A stretch of DNA of 23,458 nucleotides from a virus: positions 1-23,458 of the IMG/VR virus record IMGVR_UViG_3300025030_000421, one strand, 5' to 3'. The number at the start of each line of letters is the position of its first letter. Position 1 is the stretch's first letter. The notes under the pieces are model-generated. The model did no database searches. It saw only the letters and a list, made by a program, of their open reading frames with translations, and had not been told where the DNA came from. Positions 1 through 7,001 of the stretch are shown here, in pieces. The translations under genes and the position numbers were made by a program.

Positions 1-394
1 GGTGGTCGCCTCGGCCACCGTGGTCGGCCTGGTAGGTGCGGGCGGTGCGGGCGACAACCTGAGCGTCGGCGTGGCGGCTGCGCTCGGCCTGCCGGCCGTG
101 GCGTCTCACACGTGCTCGGCGTTTGCGGGCATCCTGACGGCTGTGGCCGCGAACGTCGCCGGCAACCCGACGCGGGAAGCTGTGGCCGGGTACGACGCAG
201 CGAACGGAACCGTCACGCCGACGACTGCGCCGGACGCCGCGCGGGTGTTCACGTTCGTCTACGCGTACAGCATCACGCCGACGCAGGCCGCGCACGGCCA
301 CACGGTCACGGACGCCGGGCACGTCCACACGGTCACGGATGCGGGCCACGTCCACACGGTCACGGACCCGACGCACACGCACACGATCTCGTAA
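1..394 (+). CDS. C-terminal part of a phage structural protein with a His-rich repeat tail
   Basis: The frame is open from the first bases and stops at TAA 392-394. The GTG at position 2 could be read as a start, but there is no room to see a ribosome site, so I treat the gene as cut by the window edge. About 95 visible residues are Ala/Gly/Val-rich and look beta-structured. The last 35 or so are a tandem repeat of HTVTDAGHV ending in HTHTIS. HxH runs bind metal ions in some trimeric phage fibre and spike proteins, but that is only an analogy here. Its place just before the neck genes suggests a capsid, decoration or head-associated protein. The exact role is not recognised. Confidence 0.6.
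   Translation, partial: VVASATVVGLVGAGGAGDNLSVGVAAALGLPAVASHTCSAFAGILTAVAANVAGNPTREAVAGYDAANGTVTPTTAPDAARVFTFVYAYSITPTQAAHGHTVTDAGHVHTVTDAGHVHTVTDPTHTHTIS
299..379 (+). repeat. Three-copy 27-bp in-frame tandem repeat (His-rich)
   Basis: Three 27-bp units (299-325, 326-352, 353-379) encode HTVTDAGHV, HTVTDAGHV and the diverged HTVTDPTHT. The first two differ only at a few bases. The unit length is a multiple of three, so copy number can change without breaking the frame. Confidence 0.85.
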
Positions 395-437
395 CCGTTC
401 GTTCTTCTCCGGCACGGGGCGCGCGGCTCGCTTCACC

Positions 438-473
438 TTGCGTGGGGCGGGCCGCACGTCTATGATCCGCCCA
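438..473 (+). promoter_or_regulatory. Possible promoter giving a leaderless transcript for the first neck gene
   Basis: TATGAT at 461-466 matches five of six bases of the sigma-70 -10 consensus. TTGCGT at 438-443 lies 17 bp upstream and matches three of six -35 bases. Transcription would start about 7 bp after the -10, i.e. at or next to the ATG at 473, which has no Shine-Dalgarno sequence. This is what a leaderless mRNA would look like. It is only a sequence match. Confidence 0.35.
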
Positions 474-1261
474 TGCCCGGGCTGTGGACGAGCGTTCCGT
501 TGCGGCCGGAAGACCTCAATCCGGCCTGGCTCAAGCGTACGTACTTCTTCGGTATCGCGTTGAAGGACGAGGACGACAACGACCTCTCCGACGACGTGAT
601 CGCGTTTTACATCAACCGCGCGTTCGACGAGATGGAAGGGACGCTTGACGTCCACATCCGGCAGCGCACGGTGACGGCGGAACGGTACGACTACAACCGG
701 GATCAGTGGCGGAACTTCTCGTTCCTGCAACTGCGCCATCGCCCCGTGCGCGCTGTAACCGCGATGAGCCTGATGAGCGGCTCAGCAAACGTGTTCGCCG
801 TGCCGGTGACGGGAACGAACTCGTGGGTGCGACTGGAGCCGCGGTGGGGGCAGGTGCATCTGTACCCTGCGCTCGGGAGCATCGCGAGCATCGACGCCGG
901 CGCGTTGCTGTCGCCCATCCTGTCGCAATTTCAGTGGGCGCCGCACGTCATCGAGACGACCTACACAACGGGGATGGACGAGATCGAGTCCGACCTCGCC
1001 GACGCGATCGGCATGACGGCAGCGGTCAACATCTTCAACATCCTCGGTAACCTCATCATCGGCGCGGGCATCGCGTCGTTCTCGCTCGGGCTGGATGGCC
1101 TCTCGCAGTCGGTGTCCTCGACGCAGAGCGCGATGTTCGCCGGGTTCAGTTCGACGGTGCTGGAGTTCCGCCGCGAGTTGAAAGGCTTTGAGCAGGGCAG
1201 GCCGGGCCTCGTGGACCGCCTGCGCTCCAAGTGGCGCAAGCCGGTGTTCAGCGTGCTGTGA
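473..1261 (+). CDS. Head-tail connector (neck adaptor) protein, SPP1 gp15-like
   Basis: This 262-residue protein probably forms part of the ring joining the portal to the tail. Residues 31-105 follow the pattern I associate with phage head-tail connectors: an acidic loop (DEDDNDLSDD), a helix (VIAFYINRAFDEMEGTLDV), a strand and loop ending in RYDY, then LRHRPVRAV. A hydrophobic Gly/Ser-rich segment (about residues 180-225) follows, and the C-terminus is basic (RLRSKWRKP). The ATG has no Shine-Dalgarno sequence; a possible promoter places it near an RNA 5' end. Its TGA overlaps the next ATG by one base (1261), which points to coupled translation. The family call rests on motif pattern and gene order. 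A different neck subunit is possible. Confidence 0.6.
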   Translation: MPGLWTSVPLRPEDLNPAWLKRTYFFGIALKDEDDNDLSDDVIAFYINRAFDEMEGTLDVHIRQRTVTAERYDYNRDQWRNFSFLQLRHRPVRAVTAMSLMSGSANVFAVPVTGTNSWVRLEPRWGQVHLYPALGSIASIDAGALLSPILSQFQWAPHVIETTYTTGMDEIESDLADAIGMTAAVNIFNILGNLIIGAGIASFSLGLDGLSQSVSSTQSAMFAGFSSTVLEFRRELKGFEQGRPGLVDRLRSKWRKPVFSVL

Positions 1262-1776
1262 TGACCGCCGCCGAGACGCACCTGATGTCCGGGCCGTTCA
1301 ACGGCTCGTGGTACGAGACGCAGGGGCCCGCGCCAGTTGTCGCGCGCCTCGCGGAAATGATGCTCTCGGCTGCGATGACCGACGTGTGGGCGGCAGGCGC
1401 GGGGGTTGTCGTTGCCGCGCTGCGTTGCGCGCCGGGAGCGGTGAAGGCCGGCACCGTGCTTGCTCCCGGCGGCGCGCAGCCACTTGCTCTCGCGCGCCGC
1501 GTGTCCCTCGTTGTCGAAGGCGGCAGCGCAGCGGTTGACTGGTCCGCCATGTGCGAGGTGCGCGGCGTGGCGACCGAGGATGGCGCGGCGGTCGAGTGGT
1601 TTATCCGCGGCGGTCGGCTTACGCCCGTGCTGCCGCTGCCCGAAGGAACGCGGCTAACGGCGGAACTCGTGCTGCTGTGCCGTCTGCGCGTGGCCGAGGT
1701 CGTGTCTGAAACCGCGTTTCCGCGCAACGACTTTGCCGACAAGACGCTGGCCATGTGGCGCGTGGAGGCCGCGTGA
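1261..1776 (+). CDS. Hypothetical neck-region protein (171 aa)
   Basis: I do not recognise this protein. The start is the ATG at 1261, which overlaps the upstream TGA. An earlier in-frame start at 1231 would run 30 bp into the connector gene and is less likely. The 171 residues have an N-terminal Met/Ala/Val-rich helix (about 22-55) followed by alternating beta-prone stretches, with no transmembrane segment or catalytic motif seen. It lies inside a run of five head-to-tail genes joined by one- to four-base overlaps, so a head-completion or neck role is the best contextual guess. Its stop overlaps the next start as GTGA. Confidence 0.55.
   Translation: MTAAETHLMSGPFNGSWYETQGPAPVVARLAEMMLSAAMTDVWAAGAGVVVAALRCAPGAVKAGTVLAPGGAQPLALARRVSLVVEGGSAAVDWSAMCEVRGVATEDGAAVEWFIRGGRLTPVLPLPEGTRLTAELVLLCRLRVAEVVSETAFPRNDFADKTLAMWRVEAA
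1764..1768 (+). promoter_or_regulatory. Shine-Dalgarno GGAGG fixing the GTG start at 1773
   Basis: GGAGG lies inside the end of the upstream gene, four bases before the GTG at 1773. It supports that GTG over the in-frame ATG at 1755. Confidence 0.7.
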
Positions 1777-2534
1777 GCGACCGCCGCACCACGCGCCCGC
1801 CACAGAAGGTCTGGCCCGCGCGCTTCATGCGTGTGGACTGGGGTGTGAAGACCCAGTTGTTCGATCATCTGATCCGGCAACAGGGCTATCGCGTGCGCTA
1901 CCAGCGCAACGTCGCGTGCCCATGCGTGACGTGGCCGCAGGACGGTGGCACGGGACAACCGGAACTCGACTGCGCCTCCTGCCGCGGCGTCGGACGGCTG
2001 TACGACAAGTCGCGCGAGGTGGAGACGAAGGCGGTTGTCGTCGGTGTCAGCCAGGGCAAGCGTGTGTTTCAAGCCGAGGGGCAGATGGACCTCGGCTCTG
2101 TTCAGGCGACGTTCTTGAGCGACGTGCGCGTGGACTACTGGGACCGCTGCAACTTCCCCGATATCCTCATTCCGGTGCAGGAGGTCCACAAGCGCGCGGG
2201 GCTCGGTGCGCTCACACTCAACTTCGAGGCGGTCGAGGTGCTTGACGCTTACACGCGCGACCAGACGACCGAAGCGCAGGTGCGGTTGGTCGAGGGCACC
2301 GACTTCACGGTGAACCTGACGACCGGCGTCATCACGCTGCTCGCGACGGCCAAGACCTACGCGGACATGCGAGTAGCGTTTCGCTACAACGGCTACCCGT
2401 GGTGGTACGTCAAGGATCTGCCGAACGCGTACCGCGGCCGGATGGTGAAGTTTGGCTACCCGGCGGAACGGTGGGTCAACATGCCGACGCGCACCATCCT
2501 GCAACGCGGCGATCTGATGGGGCGCAACCCGTGA
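1773..2534 (+). CDS. Neck/structural protein with a CxC...CxxC putative zinc site (253 aa)
   Basis: The start is GTG 1773, with GGAGG just upstream and a four-base GTGA overlap with the previous gene. Cysteines 49, 51, 67 and 70 form CxC-(15)-CxxC. The second pair is followed by RGVGRLYD, which resembles the CxxCxGxG turn of DnaJ-type zinc knuckles, so a structural zinc site is likely. Residues 171-207 form a small beta module with a DFTVNLTTGVITL core that seems to recur in three other proteins of the window. The C-terminus contains PWWYVKDLPNAYRGRMVKFGYP. Position among the neck genes suggests a head-completion or tail-joining role. I cannot name the family, and the zinc site is inferred from cysteine spacing alone. 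Confidence 0.6.
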   Translation: MSDRRTTRPPQKVWPARFMRVDWGVKTQLFDHLIRQQGYRVRYQRNVACPCVTWPQDGGTGQPELDCASCRGVGRLYDKSREVETKAVVVGVSQGKRVFQAEGQMDLGSVQATFLSDVRVDYWDRCNFPDILIPVQEVHKRAGLGALTLNFEAVEVLDAYTRDQTTEAQVRLVEGTDFTVNLTTGVITLLATAKTYADMRVAFRYNGYPWWYVKDLPNAYRGRMVKFGYPAERWVNMPTRTILQRGDLMGRNP

Positions 2535-3379
2535 TCACCGTCAGCATCCAACTGCGTCGGCGCAACATCACTGCGGCCGTGGCCGAGGCGGTAGTGGCGG
2601 CCATCGGCGCAACGATGCAGAAGACCGCGGCGGTGTGGGCGCGCAGCGCCTCGACCGCGTTGCGCTCGACCTACATCGACTACGTGAACGGGCTGGCGCA
2701 GGACGGCTCGATGGAAGCGCCACACGAGACAGGCAGCGGGTTCGCCGGTGCCGTGGTGCTCGTTGGCGAGTGGCCGAACAAGCTGGAGCGCGGCTTCCCG
2801 CCATACGACATCAAGGTGGGGCTACTGCGCGGCGCGGCGCAGGGCGGCAAGGTCTACCGCACGAAGGACGGCGCGGCTTACAACATCGTGCCTTTCCGTC
2901 ACCGGATGAGCGGCTCGGGCGCGGCGGTTGGCGGGTCGCTCATGCCGCCGTCCGTCGCGCGCGCGGCGCGCCGACTGAGCGGCCGCGGCGCAATCCAGGA
3001 GGACCGCGTCACCATCGGCGGCTACACGACGCGTGGCGCGCGAGGACGCATCGCGCGCACGCCTGTTGGGTTCGGCCAGCGAACGCAGTTGCCGACCGGC
3101 GGCATGGACGCGCCGTACACCTGGAAGAACTCGCCGTTCGCCGGCATGGTTCGCGTGCAGCGGCAGTACGAAAAAGCGCGGCAGTCGCAGTACCTCACGT
3201 TCCGCTGCGTCTCGGAACCGCGCGTGGACCCCAAGACGGGCGAGCGCAAAGGCAGCGATCCGAATTCGTGGTGGCACCCGGGGTTCAAAGGCGTGCATCT
3301 CGCGCCTGTCGCCGCGCGTGAGGCCAAGGACGTGCTCACGCGCGCTGTGCAGCGTGAACTCAAGGCGCGGGGGCTCTGA
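2531..3379 (+). CDS. Probable tail-completion/neck protein, HK97 gp10-like
   Basis: The start is the GTG at 2531, overlapping the upstream TGA as GTGA; longer in-frame starts would invade the previous gene. The 282-residue protein opens with a basic stretch and a helix (IATMQKTAAVWARSAS region), has a basic Gly/Arg-rich middle (residues 130-190), and near its end carries SDPNSWWHPGFKGVHL. A WHPGF-type motif before a last helix is typical of HK97 gp10-like completion proteins, although this protein is about twice their usual length. Its TGA overlaps the next ATG (3379). The family call is inference from that motif and from gene order just ahead of the tail terminator and sheath. Confidence 0.55.
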   Translation: MITVSIQLRRRNITAAVAEAVVAAIGATMQKTAAVWARSASTALRSTYIDYVNGLAQDGSMEAPHETGSGFAGAVVLVGEWPNKLERGFPPYDIKVGLLRGAAQGGKVYRTKDGAAYNIVPFRHRMSGSGAAVGGSLMPPSVARAARRLSGRGAIQEDRVTIGGYTTRGARGRIARTPVGFGQRTQLPTGGMDAPYTWKNSPFAGMVRVQRQYEKARQSQYLTFRCVSEPRVDPKTGERKGSDPNSWWHPGFKGVHLAPVAAREAKDVLTRAVQRELKARGL

Positions 3380-4227
3380 TGGCGATTCGCTACCCCGACT
3401 ACACCATCCACTCGCTGCTCCAAACCGAGGCGGCGCGTTGGAAAAGCGGCGCGTGGTACACGGACGCCGACGTGTTCGGCTCTGAGGTCCCGGTTGCGAA
3501 GGCGTTGGAGTTCCGCAACGCGCTCATGGACCGCGGCGTGCGCGTGTCGTTCTCCTACCCGGAGAGCGACGCGGACTTGCCGCAGATCTGTGTCATCAGC
3601 GAGTCGTGGAGCACGCGCGAGCAGGCGCTGTCGAACTTCGTCTCCGGTGAGGGGCAGGACCGCGCGGGCGTCGTCAACGAGACGGTCGTGGCGGACGCGA
3701 CGGCCGGGCAGACGACCGGGACGCTCGACCACGTTCCCGTTATCGACGACGGCACCGTGCGGCTCTACAAGAACGGCGGCGCCGGGTTCGTGCCGACGAC
3801 CTTCGACCCGACAACAGGCGCGGTGACGTTTCCCGCGCTCGCGCTGCACGACGTGTTGACCGCCGACTACGCCTACGTCACGCCAGTTACGCAGCGGTAC
3901 GGCGAGTTGACGGACCTGACGATTCGCGTGTTCGTCGTGACGCACGCGCCCGAGGCGACGATGCTGCTCGCGGGGCTCGTGTGGCGAAAGCTGACGCTCA
4001 ACCTCGCGGCTCTCCGCGCGGGCGGGCTGGAGTCACCATCGCTCTCGTTCGCCTCGCTCTCGCCGTGGGCCGAGGTGCTGCCCACCATCGGCTTCCGGCG
4101 TGAGATCGTCGTGCAGGGCTGGGTCGAGAACACGGTGGCCGAGGTGTCGTCGCCTGCGACCGCAGTGAGCGTTGACCTTGACGGTTCGGGACCTGTGCAG
4201 GTACAGTCAGACGTGCGGTTCGACTGA
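3379..4227 (+). CDS. Probable tail terminator/neck protein (282 aa)
   Basis: The ATG at 3379 overlaps the previous TGA. The 282-residue protein begins MAIRYPDYTIHSLLQ and has a central beta module (about 125-168; NGG...FDPTTGAVTFPALALHDVLTADYAY). It resumes at YGELTDLTIRVFVVTHAPEATMLLAGLVWRKL, which looks like the strand-helix core of tail-terminator proteins. The order neck, this gene, sheath, tube is the usual myovirus order for a terminator capping the tail. The module at 125-168 may be an insertion into that fold. A putative promoter for the sheath gene lies within its last 60 bp. The terminator call rests on position more than on a diagnostic motif. Confidence 0.5.
   Translation: MAIRYPDYTIHSLLQTEAARWKSGAWYTDADVFGSEVPVAKALEFRNALMDRGVRVSFSYPESDADLPQICVISESWSTREQALSNFVSGEGQDRAGVVNETVVADATAGQTTGTLDHVPVIDDGTVRLYKNGGAGFVPTTFDPTTGAVTFPALALHDVLTADYAYVTPVTQRYGELTDLTIRVFVVTHAPEATMLLAGLVWRKLTLNLAALRAGGLESPSLSFASLSPWAEVLPTIGFRREIVVQGWVENTVAEVSSPATAVSVDLDGSGPVQVQSDVRFD
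4172..4207 (+). promoter_or_regulatory. Putative sigma-70-type promoter for sheath and tube genes
   Basis: TTGACG at 4178-4183 matches five of six -35 bases, and TACAGT at 4202-4207 matches four of six -10 bases, with an 18-bp spacer. An overlapping TTGACC lies at 4172-4177. The expected start near 4214 leaves a leader of about 30 bases carrying GGGAGGT at 4233-4239. A promoter here fits the high demand for sheath and tube subunits. Confidence 0.4.
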
Positions 4228-4245
4228 CACCCGGGAGGTACTGCG

Positions 4246-6075
4246 ATGCCCGTTTTCGTGCGTTTCGGCGGCAGGGACATCTATCGACCGGGTTGCTACT
4301 CGAAGATCGACGTCTCGACCCTGAACAACCTCATCTCGGGTGAGGCCGGCACGGTCATCGTCGTCGGTGAGGCGACGGCGGGCGAGCCGCTCACCGCCTA
4401 CGCCTTCTCCGACCCCAAGAGCATGATCGACGCGTTCGTGGACGGTGACCTCGCCGACGCGGCGCAGATCCTGTTCGACCCCGCCCGCGCGGGCCAGGTC
4501 ATCGAGGGCGTGGAGGTCGCCGGCGCCTCGCGCGTCATCGCCATCAAGACGAACGATTCGACGCAAGGCGCGCTCACGCTGCTCGACGCAACGAGCGCCG
4601 CCGCCATGATTGTTAGCGGGCGCATCTGGGGCACCGAGGACGGGTTCACCACCATCGCGGTCGCCGCGGGCACGTCGGGCGGCAAGAAGATCACGACCGT
4701 TCGCACGCGCGCCCCGCTCATCGGCACCGAGACCCACGACAACATCGGGCAGTACGCGTGGTTCAAGTGCCAGCGCACGAACGCGGGCGGCGCGACAGGC
4801 GCAGCGGTGCGGTACGCTCGCGCCACCGGCAACCTCATCCTGCGCAAGCAGACGGTGGGGCCGGTGTGGACCGACGAGTTCACGATCTCCTGCGCCGGCA
4901 AGACGGTCGCGGATGTGATCGCCGAGATCAACACGAAGACCGCGTGGAGCGCGGTCACGGTCAACGCAGCGGCCGGGTCGAAGTCCGCCGCCGACCTCGA
5001 CAACGTGGCCGCGGACTCCGACAGCGCGCTGTCGCCCGACTACTCGGACATGTACGGCGTGCTCCAGGACTGCGTGGACACGCTGAACGCGAGCAGTTCG
5101 CACGTCGAAGCCACGCGTTCGGCGCTCGCCAACGGCATCGCGCCGCCGAACACGCTGTCGGCGACGTACCTCGTCGGCGGCGCGCTCGGCACGACCGACG
5201 GCACCGACGTGGACAACGCGCTCATCGAAGCGGCGAAGTACGACGCGCGATTTGTCGTCTCGCTGTTTGTGACGACGACCAGCGGCGGCACGGCCATCGA
5301 CACCGTGAACGGCAAGTTCGCCACGCACGCTTCGACGCTTTCCGGGATCACGGGGCGCGCGGAACGGCAGGTGTTCCTCGCGCAGCATGTGACGGCGAAA
5401 GCCGACGCCATCACCGCCGCGCAGACGCTCGCGTCCGAGTATGCGGCGCTCAGCGTCACCGAGGTCTATCGCGAGGACGCGGCCGGCGCGAAGCAGTGGC
5501 TTGGCGAGTGGGCCGCGGCGGCGATGTGCGCCGGCATCGCGGCGGCGACGCCCATCGGCACGCCGCTGACGTTCAAGTACATCAAGGCCTACGACCTGCG
5601 GTACGGCTGGACGTGGAACCCGCTGACCGACCCCGAGGACCTCATCAAGACCGGCGTTCTCGTGTTCGAGAGCGACCCGGGGCAAGGCATCCGACTGCTC
5701 AAGGACGTGACGACGTACACGGCCACCGACAACGACATCCTGCGGATCGTCTCCGGCAAGGAGATGCATCTCTGGCACAAGAAGATGATCCGTCTCAACA
5801 TCGAGCAGTACTTCGTCGGCGTCAAAGGCAAGGGCATCGTCACCGATCGCGCCGTCGAGAGCCGGATGATCGAACTGCACCGCACGCTGTCGGACACGTC
5901 GAATCCGGACTTCCTGTTCATCGCGTCCACGGCGGACGACGGCACGGTGACGCCGCCGTTCCGCAACATCGTCGCGCAGTCGAGCGGCGCGGTCATCCGG
6001 GTGACGGGCGAGGTCAACTACGCGCCCGGCATCCAGTTCGTGCTCAACGAACTCGTGGCGATCCCGCAGGCGTAA
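4246..6075 (+). CDS. Contractile tail sheath protein
   Basis: This 609-residue protein forms the contractile outer cylinder of the tail. The N-terminus (MPVFVRFGGRDIYRPGCYSKID) and the C-terminal third have the typical sheath pattern: GVLVFES, then GIRLLKDVTTYT, DNDILRIVSGKEM, a helical IRLNIEQYFVGVKGKG, and a last strand pair IRVTGEVNYAPGIQFVLNELVAI. The middle (about residues 60-430) holds the variable surface domains, including a TGNLILRKQTVGP...VADVIAEINTKT segment like modules seen in other virion proteins. The start has GGGAGGT six bases upstream. The tube-like gene follows after 12 bp, as in most myoviruses. Length is within the normal range for sheaths. Confidence 0.9.
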   Translation: MPVFVRFGGRDIYRPGCYSKIDVSTLNNLISGEAGTVIVVGEATAGEPLTAYAFSDPKSMIDAFVDGDLADAAQILFDPARAGQVIEGVEVAGASRVIAIKTNDSTQGALTLLDATSAAAMIVSGRIWGTEDGFTTIAVAAGTSGGKKITTVRTRAPLIGTETHDNIGQYAWFKCQRTNAGGATGAAVRYARATGNLILRKQTVGPVWTDEFTISCAGKTVADVIAEINTKTAWSAVTVNAAAGSKSAADLDNVAADSDSALSPDYSDMYGVLQDCVDTLNASSSHVEATRSALANGIAPPNTLSATYLVGGALGTTDGTDVDNALIEAAKYDARFVVSLFVTTTSGGTAIDTVNGKFATHASTLSGITGRAERQVFLAQHVTAKADAITAAQTLASEYAALSVTEVYREDAAGAKQWLGEWAAAAMCAGIAAATPIGTPLTFKYIKAYDLRYGWTWNPLTDPEDLIKTGVLVFESDPGQGIRLLKDVTTYTATDNDILRIVSGKEMHLWHKKMIRLNIEQYFVGVKGKGIVTDRAVESRMIELHRTLSDTSNPDFLFIASTADDGTVTPPFRNIVAQSSGAVIRVTGEVNYAPGIQFVLNELVAIPQA

Positions 6076-6087
6076 CGGAGGCCCAGC

Positions 6088-6525
6088 ATGTCCAACGTCA
6101 TTCATGGCGCACGCGCGAAGTTCCTGCTCAACGGGCAGGTCATCGCGTGGGCCAACGACGTGACCGTGACCGAGACCATCGAGCAGGAGGAACTCGCTGT
6201 CCTCGACCGCTACGAGCCGATGGAGAACGTGGACACGGCGTACCGCGTGCAGATGCGCGCGCGATTCTTCCGCCTGCTCAATGGCGGGCTGCGGTCGCTT
6301 GGCTTCTGGCCGCTCACGGGCCGCACGCCAGAGGAACTGCGCAGCGCCATCCTCGCGCGGCCGGAACTCATCGCGGAGATCCACGACGCCACGGGCACGA
6401 TGCTCAAGCGCGTCTCGCGCGTGAAGCCGCGGTCGTGGACGGTCAACTTCGCCGCGCGGCAGGTGACGGCGAACGACGTGGAGTTCACCGCCATCTACGC
6501 GACCGACGAGGGCGAGTCGGCGTAA
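6088..6525 (+). CDS. Tail tube protein
   Basis: This 145-residue protein directly follows the sheath and has the size and pattern expected of a myovirus tube subunit. It opens with HGARAKFLLNGQVIAWANDVTVTETIEQEELAVLDRYEP, a strand-turn-strand followed by the loop that contacts neighbouring subunits, and ends with a beta sheet (SWTVNFAARQVTANDVEFTAIYA). It would polymerise as hexamer rings around the tape measure inside the sheath. GGAGG lies about seven bases before the ATG. The sequence is more diverged than the sheath, so the call combines position, length and beta pattern. Confidence 0.8.
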   Translation: MSNVIHGARAKFLLNGQVIAWANDVTVTETIEQEELAVLDRYEPMENVDTAYRVQMRARFFRLLNGGLRSLGFWPLTGRTPEELRSAILARPELIAEIHDATGTMLKRVSRVKPRSWTVNFAARQVTANDVEFTAIYATDEGESA

Positions 6526-6537
6526 CAGGAGTCCGCC

Positions 6538-6975
6538 ATGCTCGGCCAGTCTTCGATCTTCATTGCTCGGCTCGCGGCGTCGCAGGTCGAGGTCGACGCG
6601 CTGTTCATCAAGGGACTGCCCAAGACGGACGGCCTGCACGTCGCGGACTTCGTGGCGGGGAACAAGTACACCATCACGCCGCCGACCGGCATGGGCGTTC
6701 TGCTGTCGCGCATCGAGTTCTGGTCGAGCGTTTACACGCGCTGGAATCTCGTGTTGACGAATGGCGTGGTGACGGAGACGGAGCAGTTGATGTCGTCCGT
6801 CGCCGGGTTCGTCAACGCGTGCAAGTTCCGCCCGGCGCTGCCGATCGCGGCTGGCATCCCGGCTGTGTTCTCGCCGCTCGATCTTGTGGCGCACGACCGC
6901 TTCACGGTGCGTGCGTCGTTCGTGTTCTACAACCCCGGGCGCACGCAGGCGACGCAGTCGCCGCCGTTGCCGTAG
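6538..6975 (+). CDS. Hypothetical virion-region protein between tube and chaperone genes (145 aa)
   Basis: I do not recognise this protein. It starts at ATG 6538 with AGGAG upstream. Its 145 residues look beta-rich (for example GVLLSRIEFWSSV, RWNLVLTNGVV, RFTVRASFVFYNPGR), with no transmembrane segment and no repeats. It has the same length as the tube protein just before it, but I see no clear sequence likeness by eye. It sits where some phages carry a second tube-like or tail-associated protein, and its strong ribosome site and position behind the most abundant tail genes suggest it may be made in quantity. A decoration protein, tube-initiator or second tube subunit are all possible. Confidence 0.6.
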   Translation: MLGQSSIFIARLAASQVEVDALFIKGLPKTDGLHVADFVAGNKYTITPPTGMGVLLSRIEFWSSVYTRWNLVLTNGVVTETEQLMSSVAGFVNACKFRPALPIAAGIPAVFSPLDLVAHDRFTVRASFVFYNPGRTQATQSPPLP

Positions 6976-7001
6976 CGCCGGGAACGTAGGAGGTCACGGT
7001 C

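Noticed and set aside
1231-1260. Upstream in-frame start for the 171-residue neck gene
   Set aside because: It would lengthen the overlap with the connector gene to about 30 bp; the ATG at 1261 gives the stop/start overlap used by other neck genes here.
4207-6894. 895-codon open frame on the minus strand, opposite sheath and tube
   Set aside because: Its product is dominated by Arg, His, Asp and Val in a pattern typical of antisense frames in GC-rich genes, and it overlaps well-supported sheath and tube genes.
4758-6989. 743-codon open frame on the plus strand, overlapping sheath, tube and the 145-residue gene
   Set aside because: Arg/His-rich low-complexity product crossing three good genes, each with its own ribosome site.
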